Assembly (NCBI GenBank): GCA_044360285.1
Contig: JBIKKP010000017.1
Coordinates: 1 to 31,330 of the forward strand
DNA from: UBA2645 sp044360285
Lineage (GTDB): Bacteria; Pseudomonadota; Alphaproteobacteria; Rickettsiales; UBA1997
Direction of reading: 5' to 3'
Length of the DNA stretch: 31,330 bases
The position numbers and the translations under genes are program-made. A model generated the notes under the pieces. The model was not told the origin of the DNA, did no database searches, and worked only from the letters and a program-made list of their open reading frames with translations. Positions 1-8,086 of the stretch are shown here, piece after piece; the first letter of the stretch is position 1, and each line of letters opens with the position of its first letter.

Positions 1-19
1 CATTTGCAATGCCGCCTGG

Positions 20-60
20 ACGTTCATGCAATTTTAAACTCAAAATTTTTGCATGAACGT
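20..60. repeat. Inverted repeat (AT-rich hairpin) at the window edge
   Basis: Ten-base arms, ACGTTCATGC at 20-29 and GCATGAACGT at 51-60, are perfectly complementary. The A/T-rich spacer can extend the stem with a small bulge. It lies downstream of the minus-strand glycosyltransferase gene, so it could shape that transcript's 3' end. It lacks the GC-rich stem plus T-run of a classical terminator. Function is unknown. Confidence 0.5.
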
Positions 61-111
61 TTCGGATCATGGTTACAAACCCCGCCCGAGCACAGGATGG
101 GCAGACACATG

Positions 112-162
112 CTTCGACAGGCTCAGCATGACTCCATCTTAGTCACCCTGAGCCTGTCGAAG
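112..162. repeat. Extragenic palindrome (CTTCGACAGGCTCAG type)
   Basis: A perfect 15-bp inverted repeat: CTTCGACAGGCTCAG at 112-126 against CTGAGCCTGTCGAAG at 148-162. After two mismatched positions a further 5-bp inner stem follows (TGACT/AGTCA), with loop CCATCTT. It begins about 25 bases beyond the stop of the minus-strand glycosyltransferase gene. From memory, near-identical palindromes occur as dispersed intergenic repeats in many bacterial genomes. No coding function is apparent. A role as an mRNA 3' hairpin is inference. Confidence 0.7.
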
Positions 163-186
163 GGCGACGCCTGTTTGACTCAAAAC

Positions 187-1362
187 CTAAATCCGCGCCG
201 CGAAGCTCACAATATTACGATAAACATTCACCGTCTCCGCGCAAAGTTTTTCACTCGAGAAATTCAGTTCGATATTTTTTCTAGCCGCAGCGCCCATCTC
301 ATCAATTTGCTCTTTTGGCATTTCAAGCAGCTTGTCTATTATTGCGGCAAGCCCGTCAACATCACCAACATCGACCAGAAAACCTGTTTTTCCTTCAATA
401 ACAGTTTCAAGCGAACCGCCAATTTTTGTTGCAACAATCACGCGACTTGAAGCTTGCGCCTCAATTGAAATTCGGCCGAAAGCTTCTGGACGAATACTTG
501 GACAAACCGCAAAATGAGCCATAGAGTAAGCCGCAGGCATGTCTTTGCAAATTCCATAAACACGAACTTTTCCAGCTAAATTATCGCGCACAATTTTGCT
601 TTCGATTCTTTTGCGAAAAATTTTATGGCCATGATCAGAGCCAACCATCACGCAAAAAAAGTCATTTTTAACTTTTGCCAAAGCATCAAGAAGAAATTCG
701 TGACCCTTCCAGGAGGTATATCTAGCGGGCATCAAAATGATTTTTTTATCTTCGGGTAAATGCCATTTTTGGCTCAAATTTACCATGCGACTTTGTGAAA
801 CTTTTTCGCAATTGAAGTAGTTAAGGTCTGCGCCGCGCTGAATTACGGTGATTTTTTCTGGGTTAGAAATTGGATAATTTTGTAAAATGTAATCCTTGAT
901 GAAGCCAGACACCGCAATGATTGAGTCTGCCTTTAGCATAACTGCATTATAAATTTTTTTCAGCGGAAAATTTTTCCAACCAAACAAATTCGTCGAATAA
1001 GTTCCATGCACAGTTGAGACCAATTTTGTGCCGGTTTTTTTGCAGGCGAAATAGGCGCTCCACATTGGCGCTCTAGATCGCACGTGAACAACGTCAACCG
1101 CGTGCTCATGAATTAAATCAATAAGTTTTTTGACATTTTTATAGATCGTCAGCGGGTTTTTTGAATTAACCGGCAGCTGAATGTGCAAGATTCCCGCCTC
1201 TTTAATTTGATAGACCAAGATACCGCCAGAAGAAACAACGATTGGCTCGAAATCGAGTTTTTTTAGCGACTTAGCAATATCAACTACACCACGCTCAACC
1301 CCGCCATTTTCAAGCTTTGGCAGGATTTGCATGACAACAACTTTGCGTAACTTTTGAGTCAT
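187..1362 (-). CDS. Glycosyltransferase family 4 (GT-B fold) protein
   Basis: A 391-residue protein with the two-domain plan of GT4 retaining glycosyltransferases. The N-terminal half carries the acceptor-side motif with the Gly-rich turn LENGGVERGV near residue 17. The C-terminal half carries the donor-site signature PEAFGRISIE (the E-x7-E motif of this clan) and a GKTGFLV segment typical of the nucleotide-sugar domain. It has no signal peptide or membrane helix, so it should act on the cytoplasmic face, probably in lipopolysaccharide, capsule or other glycan assembly. Donor and acceptor cannot be read from sequence. The start lies 6 bases after the purA stop, making it the last gene of the zf-CHCC, purA, glycosyltransferase cluster. 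Two palindromes follow its stop codon. Confidence 0.85.
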   Translation of the reverse strand: MTQKLRKVVVMQILPKLENGGVERGVVDIAKSLKKLDFEPIVVSSGGILVYQIKEAGILHIQLPVNSKNPLTIYKNVKKLIDLIHEHAVDVVHVRSRAPMWSAYFACKKTGTKLVSTVHGTYSTNLFGWKNFPLKKIYNAVMLKADSIIAVSGFIKDYILQNYPISNPEKITVIQRGADLNYFNCEKVSQSRMVNLSQKWHLPEDKKIILMPARYTSWKGHEFLLDALAKVKNDFFCVMVGSDHGHKIFRKRIESKIVRDNLAGKVRVYGICKDMPAAYSMAHFAVCPSIRPEAFGRISIEAQASSRVIVATKIGGSLETVIEGKTGFLVDVGDVDGLAAIIDKLLEMPKEQIDEMGAAARKNIELNFSSEKLCAETVNVYRNIVSFAARI

Positions 1363-1368
1363 TTTTAA

Positions 1369-2634
1369 CTAGAAAATCGTTTCTTCGCGTTTGGGGCCAG
1401 TCGAGATAATCGCTGCCTTGACGCCACATAAAGCTTCAATTTTTCTGATATAATTTTGGGCATTTTCTGGCAAGGCATCGAAGGACTTTGCGCCAACAGT
1501 GCTTTGCTTCCATCCCGGCAATTCTTCATAAATTGGTTTTATTTTTTCCCACAAATTCTGACTTTGCGGCAAGTATTCATAGCGCCTACCGTCAATTTCA
1601 TAAGCAACACAAACTTTGATTTTATCGAGCTTGTCGAGGACATCGAGTTTGGTTAGAGCAACTTCTTTGACATTGCAAAGATCAATTGCTTGACGAACTA
1701 AAGCAGCGTCAAACCAGCCGCAGCGGCGGTTTCGGCCGGTCACCGTACCAACTTCCTTTCCCTCAATTCGTAAAAATTCTCCGGTCTCATCAAATAATTC
1801 AGTTGGAAAAGGACCGGAGCCAACCCGCGTGGTGTAAGCCTTGAGAATACCGACGCTTTTGTGAACTTCGCCAACTCCCAAGCAAGAACCAAGAGCAATT
1901 TGTCCAGCCATTGTGTTGCTTGAAGTCACGAATGGAAAGGTTCCAAAGGCTACATCAAGCAAGGCGCCTTGCGCACCTTCAAACATCACGTCACCGCAAG
2001 CTTTTAGTTTTTTAGCAATTTCAAAAGATGGCTGCGCAAGCTTAATTAGCGCGTCTTTAACCGGCGCAAGCTCGGCAATAATTTGTTCAACAGTTGCAAC
2101 TTCTGCACCCAAGCTTTTGCGCAGCAAATTGTGGTAAAAAAGAAGGTTTTCGATGCGTTCACGTAAGATTTTTTCATCAGCCAAATCGCAAACACGAACC
2201 GCTCTGCGCCCAGCTCTGTCTTCATATGCCGGGCCAATTCCGCGACCAGTTGTACCAATTTTTTTGTCGCCTTTTTGATTTTCCAAAAGGCAGTCGAGTT
2301 CACGATGAATCGACAAAATCAAACAACAATTATCAGCAAGCGCCAAATTTTGCGGTTCAATTTTTATGCCCGCTTCTTCAATTTTTTTGATCTCGGTAAA
2401 AAGTGCGATTGGATCAACAACCACACCGCTTCCAATCACTGAAAACTTTCCACGAATTACGCCTGATGGCAACAAACTGAGTTTGTAAGTTTTATCGCCA
2501 ACTTTAATGGTGTGACCAGCGTTGTGCCCGCCTTGAAAGCGAACTACGGCGCCGAATTTATCCGCCAAAAAATCAACGATTTTTCCTTTTCCTTCATCGC
2601 CCCATTGCAGGCCGATTATTGCAACATTAGCCAT
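1369..2634 (-). CDS. purA: Adenylosuccinate synthetase
   Basis: Catalyses GTP-dependent condensation of IMP and aspartate to adenylosuccinate, the first committed step to AMP, in the cytoplasm. The ATG at 2634 gives a 421-residue protein beginning MANVAIIG, the usual family N-terminus. The frame stays open to 2733, but those 33 extra codons have no family character and lie over the upstream gene. Visible motifs are the GTP-binding WGDEGKGK at residues 11-18 with catalytic Asp13, the GGHNAGHT segment with catalytic His41, the IMP-binding TGRGIGPAY at 129-137 and a late TTRVGSGPFPTE motif. Length is normal. The start overlaps the end of the zf-CHCC gene by 8 bases, which suggests translational coupling. 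The glycosyltransferase follows 6 bases later. Confidence 0.96.
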   Translation of the reverse strand: MANVAIIGLQWGDEGKGKIVDFLADKFGAVVRFQGGHNAGHTIKVGDKTYKLSLLPSGVIRGKFSVIGSGVVVDPIALFTEIKKIEEAGIKIEPQNLALADNCCLILSIHRELDCLLENQKGDKKIGTTGRGIGPAYEDRAGRRAVRVCDLADEKILRERIENLLFYHNLLRKSLGAEVATVEQIIAELAPVKDALIKLAQPSFEIAKKLKACGDVMFEGAQGALLDVAFGTFPFVTSSNTMAGQIALGSCLGVGEVHKSVGILKAYTTRVGSGPFPTELFDETGEFLRIEGKEVGTVTGRNRRCGWFDAALVRQAIDLCNVKEVALTKLDVLDKLDKIKVCVAYEIDGRRYEYLPQSQNLWEKIKPIYEELPGWKQSTVGAKSFDALPENAQNYIRKIEALCGVKAAIISTGPKREETIF

Positions 2635-2899
2635 TGTGCCTCTCGTCTTGCTTAAGTTGAGTTTGCAATCCAAACATAACGGAGCCCTGCTTTCTGGTTG
2701 TGAAAGTTTTGCTGCAATATGGGCAAACAACAAAATCTTTTTCGCCCATATTCAGATAAACCAATGGATGTTTTGACGACGCGCCAGAGGCAAGAACAGA
2801 GCCAAAGCAAGTGACTTTCTTGCTATCAACATGAACCACTTCAAAAGGATTTTGATGCGCTCTGCTTCCAGGGCTTGGAGGATTTTTTACTAAAGACAT
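2627..2899 (-). CDS. zf-CHCC zinc-finger protein (NDUFS6-like)
   Basis: A 90-residue protein with the zf-CHCC arrangement: Cys31, His44, Cys59 and Cys62, the last two in a CPYC turn. The intervening HPLVYLNMG segment matches the strand pattern of this family. The same domain forms the zinc site of the mitochondrial complex I accessory subunit NDUFS6, and short standalone homologues are common in Alphaproteobacteria. A role in assembling or stabilising respiratory complex I is therefore reasonable but inferred. It is the first gene of a minus-strand cluster, overlaps purA by 8 bases, and is divergent from dsbD across 112 bases. No Shine-Dalgarno sequence precedes its ATG. Confidence 0.85.
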   Translation of the reverse strand: MSLVKNPPSPGSRAHQNPFEVVHVDSKKVTCFGSVLASGASSKHPLVYLNMGEKDFVVCPYCSKTFTTRKQGSVMFGLQTQLKQDERHNG

Positions 2900-3011
2900 T
2901 TACAAAGAAATTTTAAACAAAAACCTAACTTCGCTAGCTTGCAAAAATCGCAAGCAACAAACGCCGGAAGCTATTTTCAGCTTTCCATATTTCAATCTGA
3001 AGTTTTCAACA

Positions 3012-4811
3012 ATGGCTCGAATTTTCACCGCATTTTTTCTTGGCCTATTTTTGCTGCCAAACCTTGGACTTTGCTCTTCCAGCCCATGGATGGAAAATCA
3101 AAGCAAGGGCGCGAAGGTAAAACTCATTTCCAGTTTTTATGAAGAAAATGGCGGCAACAAATTAATCGCTGCACTTGAGTTTGAAATCCACGATGGTTGG
3201 AAAATTTATGGCAATGATGACGGCGGACTTGGATTACCGCCAAGCGTTGACTTTTCTGGTTCAAGCAACTTTCAAAAACACAAAATAATCTGGCCACAAG
3301 CAGAAATTTTTGAAGAAAAAATCGGCGAAAATTCTCTCAAATATCAAGCCTACAAACATCGCGTAATTCTGCCAATTGAGCTAGAAATTGAAGACGCAAA
3401 CAAACCAACAAAACTGATCGCAAAGCTTGACTATGGTCTGTGCAAAGACGTTTGTATTCCAGCGCATGAAGAATTTTTACTGGAAGTTGCGCCAGAAATT
3501 GATCAAGAAGTTTTGGCAAAAATCGCTGAATTTTATCCACAAAAATTTGCTGAAAAAACTGCAGAAAATTTGGCCGCAAACTCTGCCAAAACTTCACCAC
3601 AAATTTCACTAATCTCAGTAATTTTTATTGCACTTATTGGCGGCGCAATTTTGAACATAATGCCCTGCGTTTTACCAGTTTTATCAATCAAGCTGCTGTC
3701 AATAATCAATCACTCAGGCGCAGAGATTTCAAGGATTCGCACCGCATTTTTAGCAACAATTTTTGGTATTTTATCTTGCTTCCTCACCTTTGCCGCATTT
3801 ACCACAATCATCAAAATTAGTGGCGATTCTTTAGGCTGGGGATTACAATTTCAAAACCCATTCTTCCTCGTTTTTTTGATTATTATTTTGACGATTTTAA
3901 TCGCCAATTTGTTGGGAATTTTTGAGATCACTTTCAGCCAATTTTTGATCAATTCTTTAAATAAAAAAATCGACGATGGGCAAGATAAAAAACACATTAT
4001 AATTCCAAACTTCCTTTCGGGAATTTTAGCTGTGTTGCTTGCTACACCTTGCTCGGCGCCATTTCTTGGTTCGGCAATTTCCTTTGGCCTTACTCAAGAT
4101 TTTGCAACAATTTTGCTAATTTTTCTAGCAATTGGTGTTGGTTTTGCCTCACCATACCTTGTGCTTCTAGGCGCACCGCAGTTGGTTTATCTTTTGCCAA
4201 AACCAGGAAATTGGATGAATCGCTTTAAACAAATCCTTGCCGGCCTTCTTGCTGCAACGATTATCTGGCTTGCTTATGTTTTATCGAGCAGCGTTGGTTT
4301 TGTTTTTGCAATCCTCAGCGTCTTCCTTGCCGCCCTACTCCTTGCATGCTTCAAGATCAAATCACCAAGGCTAAAAATCTTCGCTTTTATCATCACAATC
4401 ATTGCCACGCTTTACATTCCAAGCAGCTTTCACAAGCTTCAAGACGCTAGAGAATCAGAGTTTGGCGCCATGTGGCATAAATTTGATGAAGCAGAAATTA
4501 AGCAACAAGTTGTACAAGGAAAAGTGGTTGTAATCGACGTCACTGCCAATTGGTGCATCACTTGTAAGTTCAACAAAATAAGAGTTTTACACGATAAAGA
4601 AATTATGGCAAAACTAAGAGAGCCCTTTATTTTCGCGATGCGCGGCGATATCACAAAATCTAATCCAGCAATAATGGATTATCTGCGCAAAAATAATCGC
4701 TTCGCTATTCCATTTAATGCCGTCTACGGCCCCAAGGCTCCAAATGGAATTATTCTTAGTGAACTTTTAACCAAAGACGAACTGCTCGCAGCAATTAAAA
4801 AAGCACAATAA
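3012..4811 (+). CDS. dsbD: Thiol:disulfide interchange protein DsbD
   Basis: Carries reducing equivalents from cytoplasmic thioredoxin across the inner membrane to periplasmic thiol proteins such as cytochrome c maturation factors and disulfide isomerases. At 599 residues it has all three expected parts. A signal peptide (about 1-22) precedes a periplasmic alpha domain with Cys144 and Cys148 in CKDVC. A multi-helix CcdA-like core follows with the redox pair Cys219 (IMPCVLP) and Cys347 (ATPCSAP). The C-terminal thioredoxin domain has the active site WCITC (Cys515, Cys518). All six redox cysteines are present, so it should be functional. gatA starts 2 bases after its stop, so the two are probably co-transcribed. 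No Shine-Dalgarno sequence precedes the ATG. Confidence 0.92.
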   Translation: MARIFTAFFLGLFLLPNLGLCSSSPWMENQSKGAKVKLISSFYEENGGNKLIAALEFEIHDGWKIYGNDDGGLGLPPSVDFSGSSNFQKHKIIWPQAEIFEEKIGENSLKYQAYKHRVILPIELEIEDANKPTKLIAKLDYGLCKDVCIPAHEEFLLEVAPEIDQEVLAKIAEFYPQKFAEKTAENLAANSAKTSPQISLISVIFIALIGGAILNIMPCVLPVLSIKLLSIINHSGAEISRIRTAFLATIFGILSCFLTFAAFTTIIKISGDSLGWGLQFQNPFFLVFLIIILTILIANLLGIFEITFSQFLINSLNKKIDDGQDKKHIIIPNFLSGILAVLLATPCSAPFLGSAISFGLTQDFATILLIFLAIGVGFASPYLVLLGAPQLVYLLPKPGNWMNRFKQILAGLLAATIIWLAYVLSSSVGFVFAILSVFLAALLLACFKIKSPRLKIFAFIITIIATLYIPSSFHKLQDARESEFGAMWHKFDEAEIKQQVVQGKVVVIDVTANWCITCKFNKIRVLHDKEIMAKLREPFIFAMRGDITKSNPAIMDYLRKNNRFAIPFNAVYGPKAPNGIILSELLTKDELLAAIKKAQ

Positions 4812-4813
4812 CA

Positions 4814-6280
4814 ATGACCGATCTTACAAAACTCACCATTGGCCAAGCACTTAGCGGCCTAAAAAAGAAAGAATTTTCAAGCGTAGATTTAACTAAAAGC
4901 TACATCACCAACATCGAAAAAAATCGTCACTTAAACACTTTCATCACCGAAAGTTTTGACGTTGCATTAAGTCAAGCAGCAGCTTCCGATGCCAGAATTG
5001 CCAAGGGCGAAGCGCGCGACTTGGATGGAATTCCACTTGGCATCAAAGACCTTTTTTGCACAAAAAATATCCGCACCACTTGCGCTTCAAAAATGTTGGA
5101 AAATTTCACACCAACTTACGAATCAACCGTCACACAAAAACTTCTCGACGCAGGCAGCGTCACGCTTGGTAAACTTAACATGGATGAATTTGCCATGGGC
5201 TCTGGCAACACCACCAGCTATTTTGGCCCCGCCATTAACCCGTGGAAGAAAAAAGGCTCTAACGAAAACCTGGTTCCCGGCGGCTCTTCTGGTGGATCTG
5301 CCGCAGCTGTTGCAGCAAATTTATGCGCTGGCGCAACCGGTTCCGACACTGGTGGTTCAATTCGCCAACCCGCTTCTTTCACCAATACCGTTGGGGTAAA
5401 ACCAACTTACGGACGCTGCTCGCGTTATGGCATGGTTGCGTTTGCCAGCTCTTTGGATCAAGCCGGAGTTTTTGCCAAAGACGTTTATGATGCCGCACTT
5501 TTGCAGAAAGTAATTTCTGGATTTGATCACAAAGACTCAACTTCGGTTAATGTCGCCGTGCCAGAATTTGAAAGGCTTCTGAACTCTGACGTAAAAGGAA
5601 AAAAAATTGGCATCGCCAAAGAATATCGACTTGACGGCATGCCAAAAGAAATTGAAGCGATTTGGCAAAAAGGTGCAGAAATTTTAAAAAGCCGCGGCGC
5701 AGAAATTGTCGAAATTTCACTACCAAACACCAAATATGCGCCAGCAATTTATTATATCATTGCCTGCGCTGAAGCCTCGTCAAATCTATCGCGCTTCGAT
5801 GGTGTACGTTTTGGTTTTCGTGCCCTAGAAGAAAATTTATCTCTTGAAGAAATGTATGAAAAAACTCGCGCCGAAGGCTTTGGCTCTGAGGTAAAAAAAC
5901 GTATCCTTACTGGAACTTACGTACTTTCTGCCGGCTATTTTGATGCTTATTACAAAAAAGCACAACGCGTGCGTCGCCTAATTGCTCAAGACTTTGAAGC
6001 AGCCTTCAAAAAAGTTGATGCAATTTTAGCACCAGCAACTCCCAACGTCGCTTTTCCAATCGATGAGTCAAAAGACGTCACAAAAAACGATCCAATCAAA
6101 ATGTATCTCAATGATGCTTTTGCCATTCCAGCCAACATGGCAGGGCTTCCGGCAATGTCAGTTCCTGCTGGATTTGATGAAAGTGGATTACCTTTGGGTC
6201 TGCAAATTATGACCAAACATTTTGATGAGCAGACAATGTTTGATATCGCTTTGGCACTAGAAGAGGCGGTAAAAAACTAG
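4814..6280 (+). CDS. gatA: Glu-tRNA(Gln)/Asp-tRNA(Asn) amidotransferase subunit A
   Basis: Amidase subunit of GatCAB, which converts misacylated Glu-tRNA(Gln), or Asp-tRNA(Asn), to the amidated form using glutamine-derived ammonia. The 488-residue protein has the amidase-signature triad: Lys78 in GIPLGIKDLF, Ser158 in GGSSGGSAAA and Ser182 in GSDTGGSIRQPAS. The 24-residue Ser-Ser spacing matches known GatA. It follows dsbD after 2 bases. gatC and gatB, often adjacent in other genomes, are not in this window. The last 24 bases overlap the convergent membrane-protein gene. Confidence 0.95.
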   Translation: MTDLTKLTIGQALSGLKKKEFSSVDLTKSYITNIEKNRHLNTFITESFDVALSQAAASDARIAKGEARDLDGIPLGIKDLFCTKNIRTTCASKMLENFTPTYESTVTQKLLDAGSVTLGKLNMDEFAMGSGNTTSYFGPAINPWKKKGSNENLVPGGSSGGSAAAVAANLCAGATGSDTGGSIRQPASFTNTVGVKPTYGRCSRYGMVAFASSLDQAGVFAKDVYDAALLQKVISGFDHKDSTSVNVAVPEFERLLNSDVKGKKIGIAKEYRLDGMPKEIEAIWQKGAEILKSRGAEIVEISLPNTKYAPAIYYIIACAEASSNLSRFDGVRFGFRALEENLSLEEMYEKTRAEGFGSEVKKRILTGTYVLSAGYFDAYYKKAQRVRRLIAQDFEAAFKKVDAILAPATPNVAFPIDESKDVTKNDPIKMYLNDAFAIPANMAGLPAMSVPAGFDESGLPLGLQIMTKHFDEQTMFDIALALEEAVKN

Positions 6281-8086
6281 CCTTTCGTCGCGCGAGATAA
6301 TTTTTTTCTCACCAAAAGTTGTGCGCAAATTTTCTTCGAATTTCTGCAATTCTTTTTCGCCTTTCTGTAGACGAAGTAATTTGCGATCAAGATAGAGCCC
6401 GGAAAATCCGGCACTCTTCAGCTCACCGATAAATTGTTCAAACTTCAGTTCTGATATTTTTTTCTGCCATAGATTTGCTGCGCGACCTTTGATTGCTGGA
6501 TAAGACCAGCGCAAATTTTTGGCATGCAAATAGCCAATCAAAGAATTATAGTCATCACCATCGCTTTCAGGAAATCCATATGCTGGCACCACAAAAATCG
6601 CCGAATTTGTTGGCATCGCTGCTTCGATATTTCCAACAAATTCACGATCTAAGAAAAATTTTTCTTTGTTTTTTTGGCTCTGAATAATCTCAAGCGCTCC
6701 ATAACCAACTTGATCAAGCAAACCCAAAACAAGGATCAAAAATAACGAAGTCGTCGCCACTTTTCCTTTAAAATCAAACTTCTTCAAAAGATTTTTTCGC
6801 GAAATTACGTCAATAATAATCGCTGCAATTACCAAAACGACAAAACCAATAAAAACACAAAATCTGGCGTGACTGCGAATCGTTGCAAAATTTATCGAGA
6901 TAAACATGACAAAGCCGCCAACCGTTGCAAACAGGATCATTAACAGGCACAAATTCACCAAACGCGAAATCATTTCTTGCTCTTTTTGCTCGAGTTCAAA
7001 CTTTTTTAATGTGCGTCTAAATATCGAATTTGGCTCTTGCTGATCTTTTGTAATCAGCCATAACAGCGAAAACATCATGCCTATCGAGCCAACAAAACCA
7101 AGGCTTTCCGCAAAACTTTCTCTTTCAAAAGCAACAACTTCAAAAGCCAATCGCGCCTTAGCAAAAAAATCGAGATAATGATTTTGAATTGGCAAAAGCA
7201 GGTTGAACAATCTCAGTCCAAAAAACTCACTATCGTAAGCACTGCGCACAATTGTGGCATGGTTTGCGCCATATTCACCAATATAAATAAAAAACGGCAG
7301 ATGAACGCAGATCGCAACAAACAGCAGCGTAAGGCAAAGAATGAGAATCGAAAAACCACCGCAATCAAAAAATTTTCCCCGCGATAATCCACGCAAAAAC
7401 CAGCAAAAAATAATCGTCATCAAGCTATAATAAGCGTAATAAATGCCGCTAATTGCCGCCAAAATTACTACAAAAATTCCCAGCCAAAAAAAACGATTTG
7501 CCTTCAAAAAAATGCAGCCTTTTTCGCTTACGGCAAAAAGTTTTATTTTATCAACCAAGGCTAGATAGCCAAGCATCACCGCCAAAGGCGCTATGGAATA
7601 ATTCGATAAAAAAAGATGCCAAACGCCGCGCGCAAAATGATAAGGCAAAAAGGCATATAAAATTGCCACCACCCCTGCAACCAAAACACTTACACCAAAA
7701 ACTCGTAAAGAAATAAAGGCCGCCGCGCAAATCATCACAAAAGTTGTGAGGAAAAAAAGATTGGCGATCAAAAAAACATTTGAGGTGAAAAAGCTAAAAA
7801 TTTTTATCAGCGAAATGTTAAGCAGCTCAGAGTGAATCGGAAAATCATGAAGATAAAAAGCGCCTTCTAAATGCGGCATTCCAATCATATTGCTGGAAAA
7901 AAACCACCCGCTTTCAACAACCATTTTGATGACAAGAAAATAAAATAATCCGTCCTCGCCATAGCTGAAAGCAGGTAGCGCAAAATCAACATTCCAAACT
8001 TGAAAAATCAGCGCAAAAGATAGCAAGCACAACAACAGCGCGAAACAGCAATAGAGCGATTCTTTAATTAAAGAACCGCCGCGCAT
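6257..8086 (-). CDS. Polytopic membrane protein, GT-C glycosyltransferase-like
   Basis: A 609-residue protein with about 11-12 hydrophobic segments. The first helix (about 10-31) is followed by an exported loop containing GEDGLF, the kind of acidic loop found after TM1 in GT-C fold glycosyltransferases that use lipid-linked sugars. The last 130 or so residues are soluble and carry a conserved-looking core, YLHAKNLRWSYPAIKGR. I have the impression this core recurs in annotated putative sugar-translocase proteins, but I cannot verify that here. Transfer of a sugar or phosphoglycerol group at the outer face of the inner membrane is a plausible but unproved role. Its ATG overlaps the thrS stop (TAATG), so it should be translated with thrS. 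Its 3' end overlaps gatA by 24 bases. Confidence 0.6.
   Translation of the reverse strand: MRGGSLIKESLYCCFALLLCLLSFALIFQVWNVDFALPAFSYGEDGLFYFLVIKMVVESGWFFSSNMIGMPHLEGAFYLHDFPIHSELLNISLIKIFSFFTSNVFLIANLFFLTTFVMICAAAFISLRVFGVSVLVAGVVAILYAFLPYHFARGVWHLFLSNYSIAPLAVMLGYLALVDKIKLFAVSEKGCIFLKANRFFWLGIFVVILAAISGIYYAYYSLMTIIFCWFLRGLSRGKFFDCGGFSILILCLTLLFVAICVHLPFFIYIGEYGANHATIVRSAYDSEFFGLRLFNLLLPIQNHYLDFFAKARLAFEVVAFERESFAESLGFVGSIGMMFSLLWLITKDQQEPNSIFRRTLKKFELEQKEQEMISRLVNLCLLMILFATVGGFVMFISINFATIRSHARFCVFIGFVVLVIAAIIIDVISRKNLLKKFDFKGKVATTSLFLILVLGLLDQVGYGALEIIQSQKNKEKFFLDREFVGNIEAAMPTNSAIFVVPAYGFPESDGDDYNSLIGYLHAKNLRWSYPAIKGRAANLWQKKISELKFEQFIGELKSAGFSGLYLDRKLLRLQKGEKELQKFEENLRTTFGEKKIISRDERLVFYRLF

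Noticed and set aside
2635..2733. Longer purA start at 2733
   Set aside because: The 33 extra residues have no family similarity and run over the zf-CHCC gene in another frame; the family N-terminus begins at MANVAIIG.
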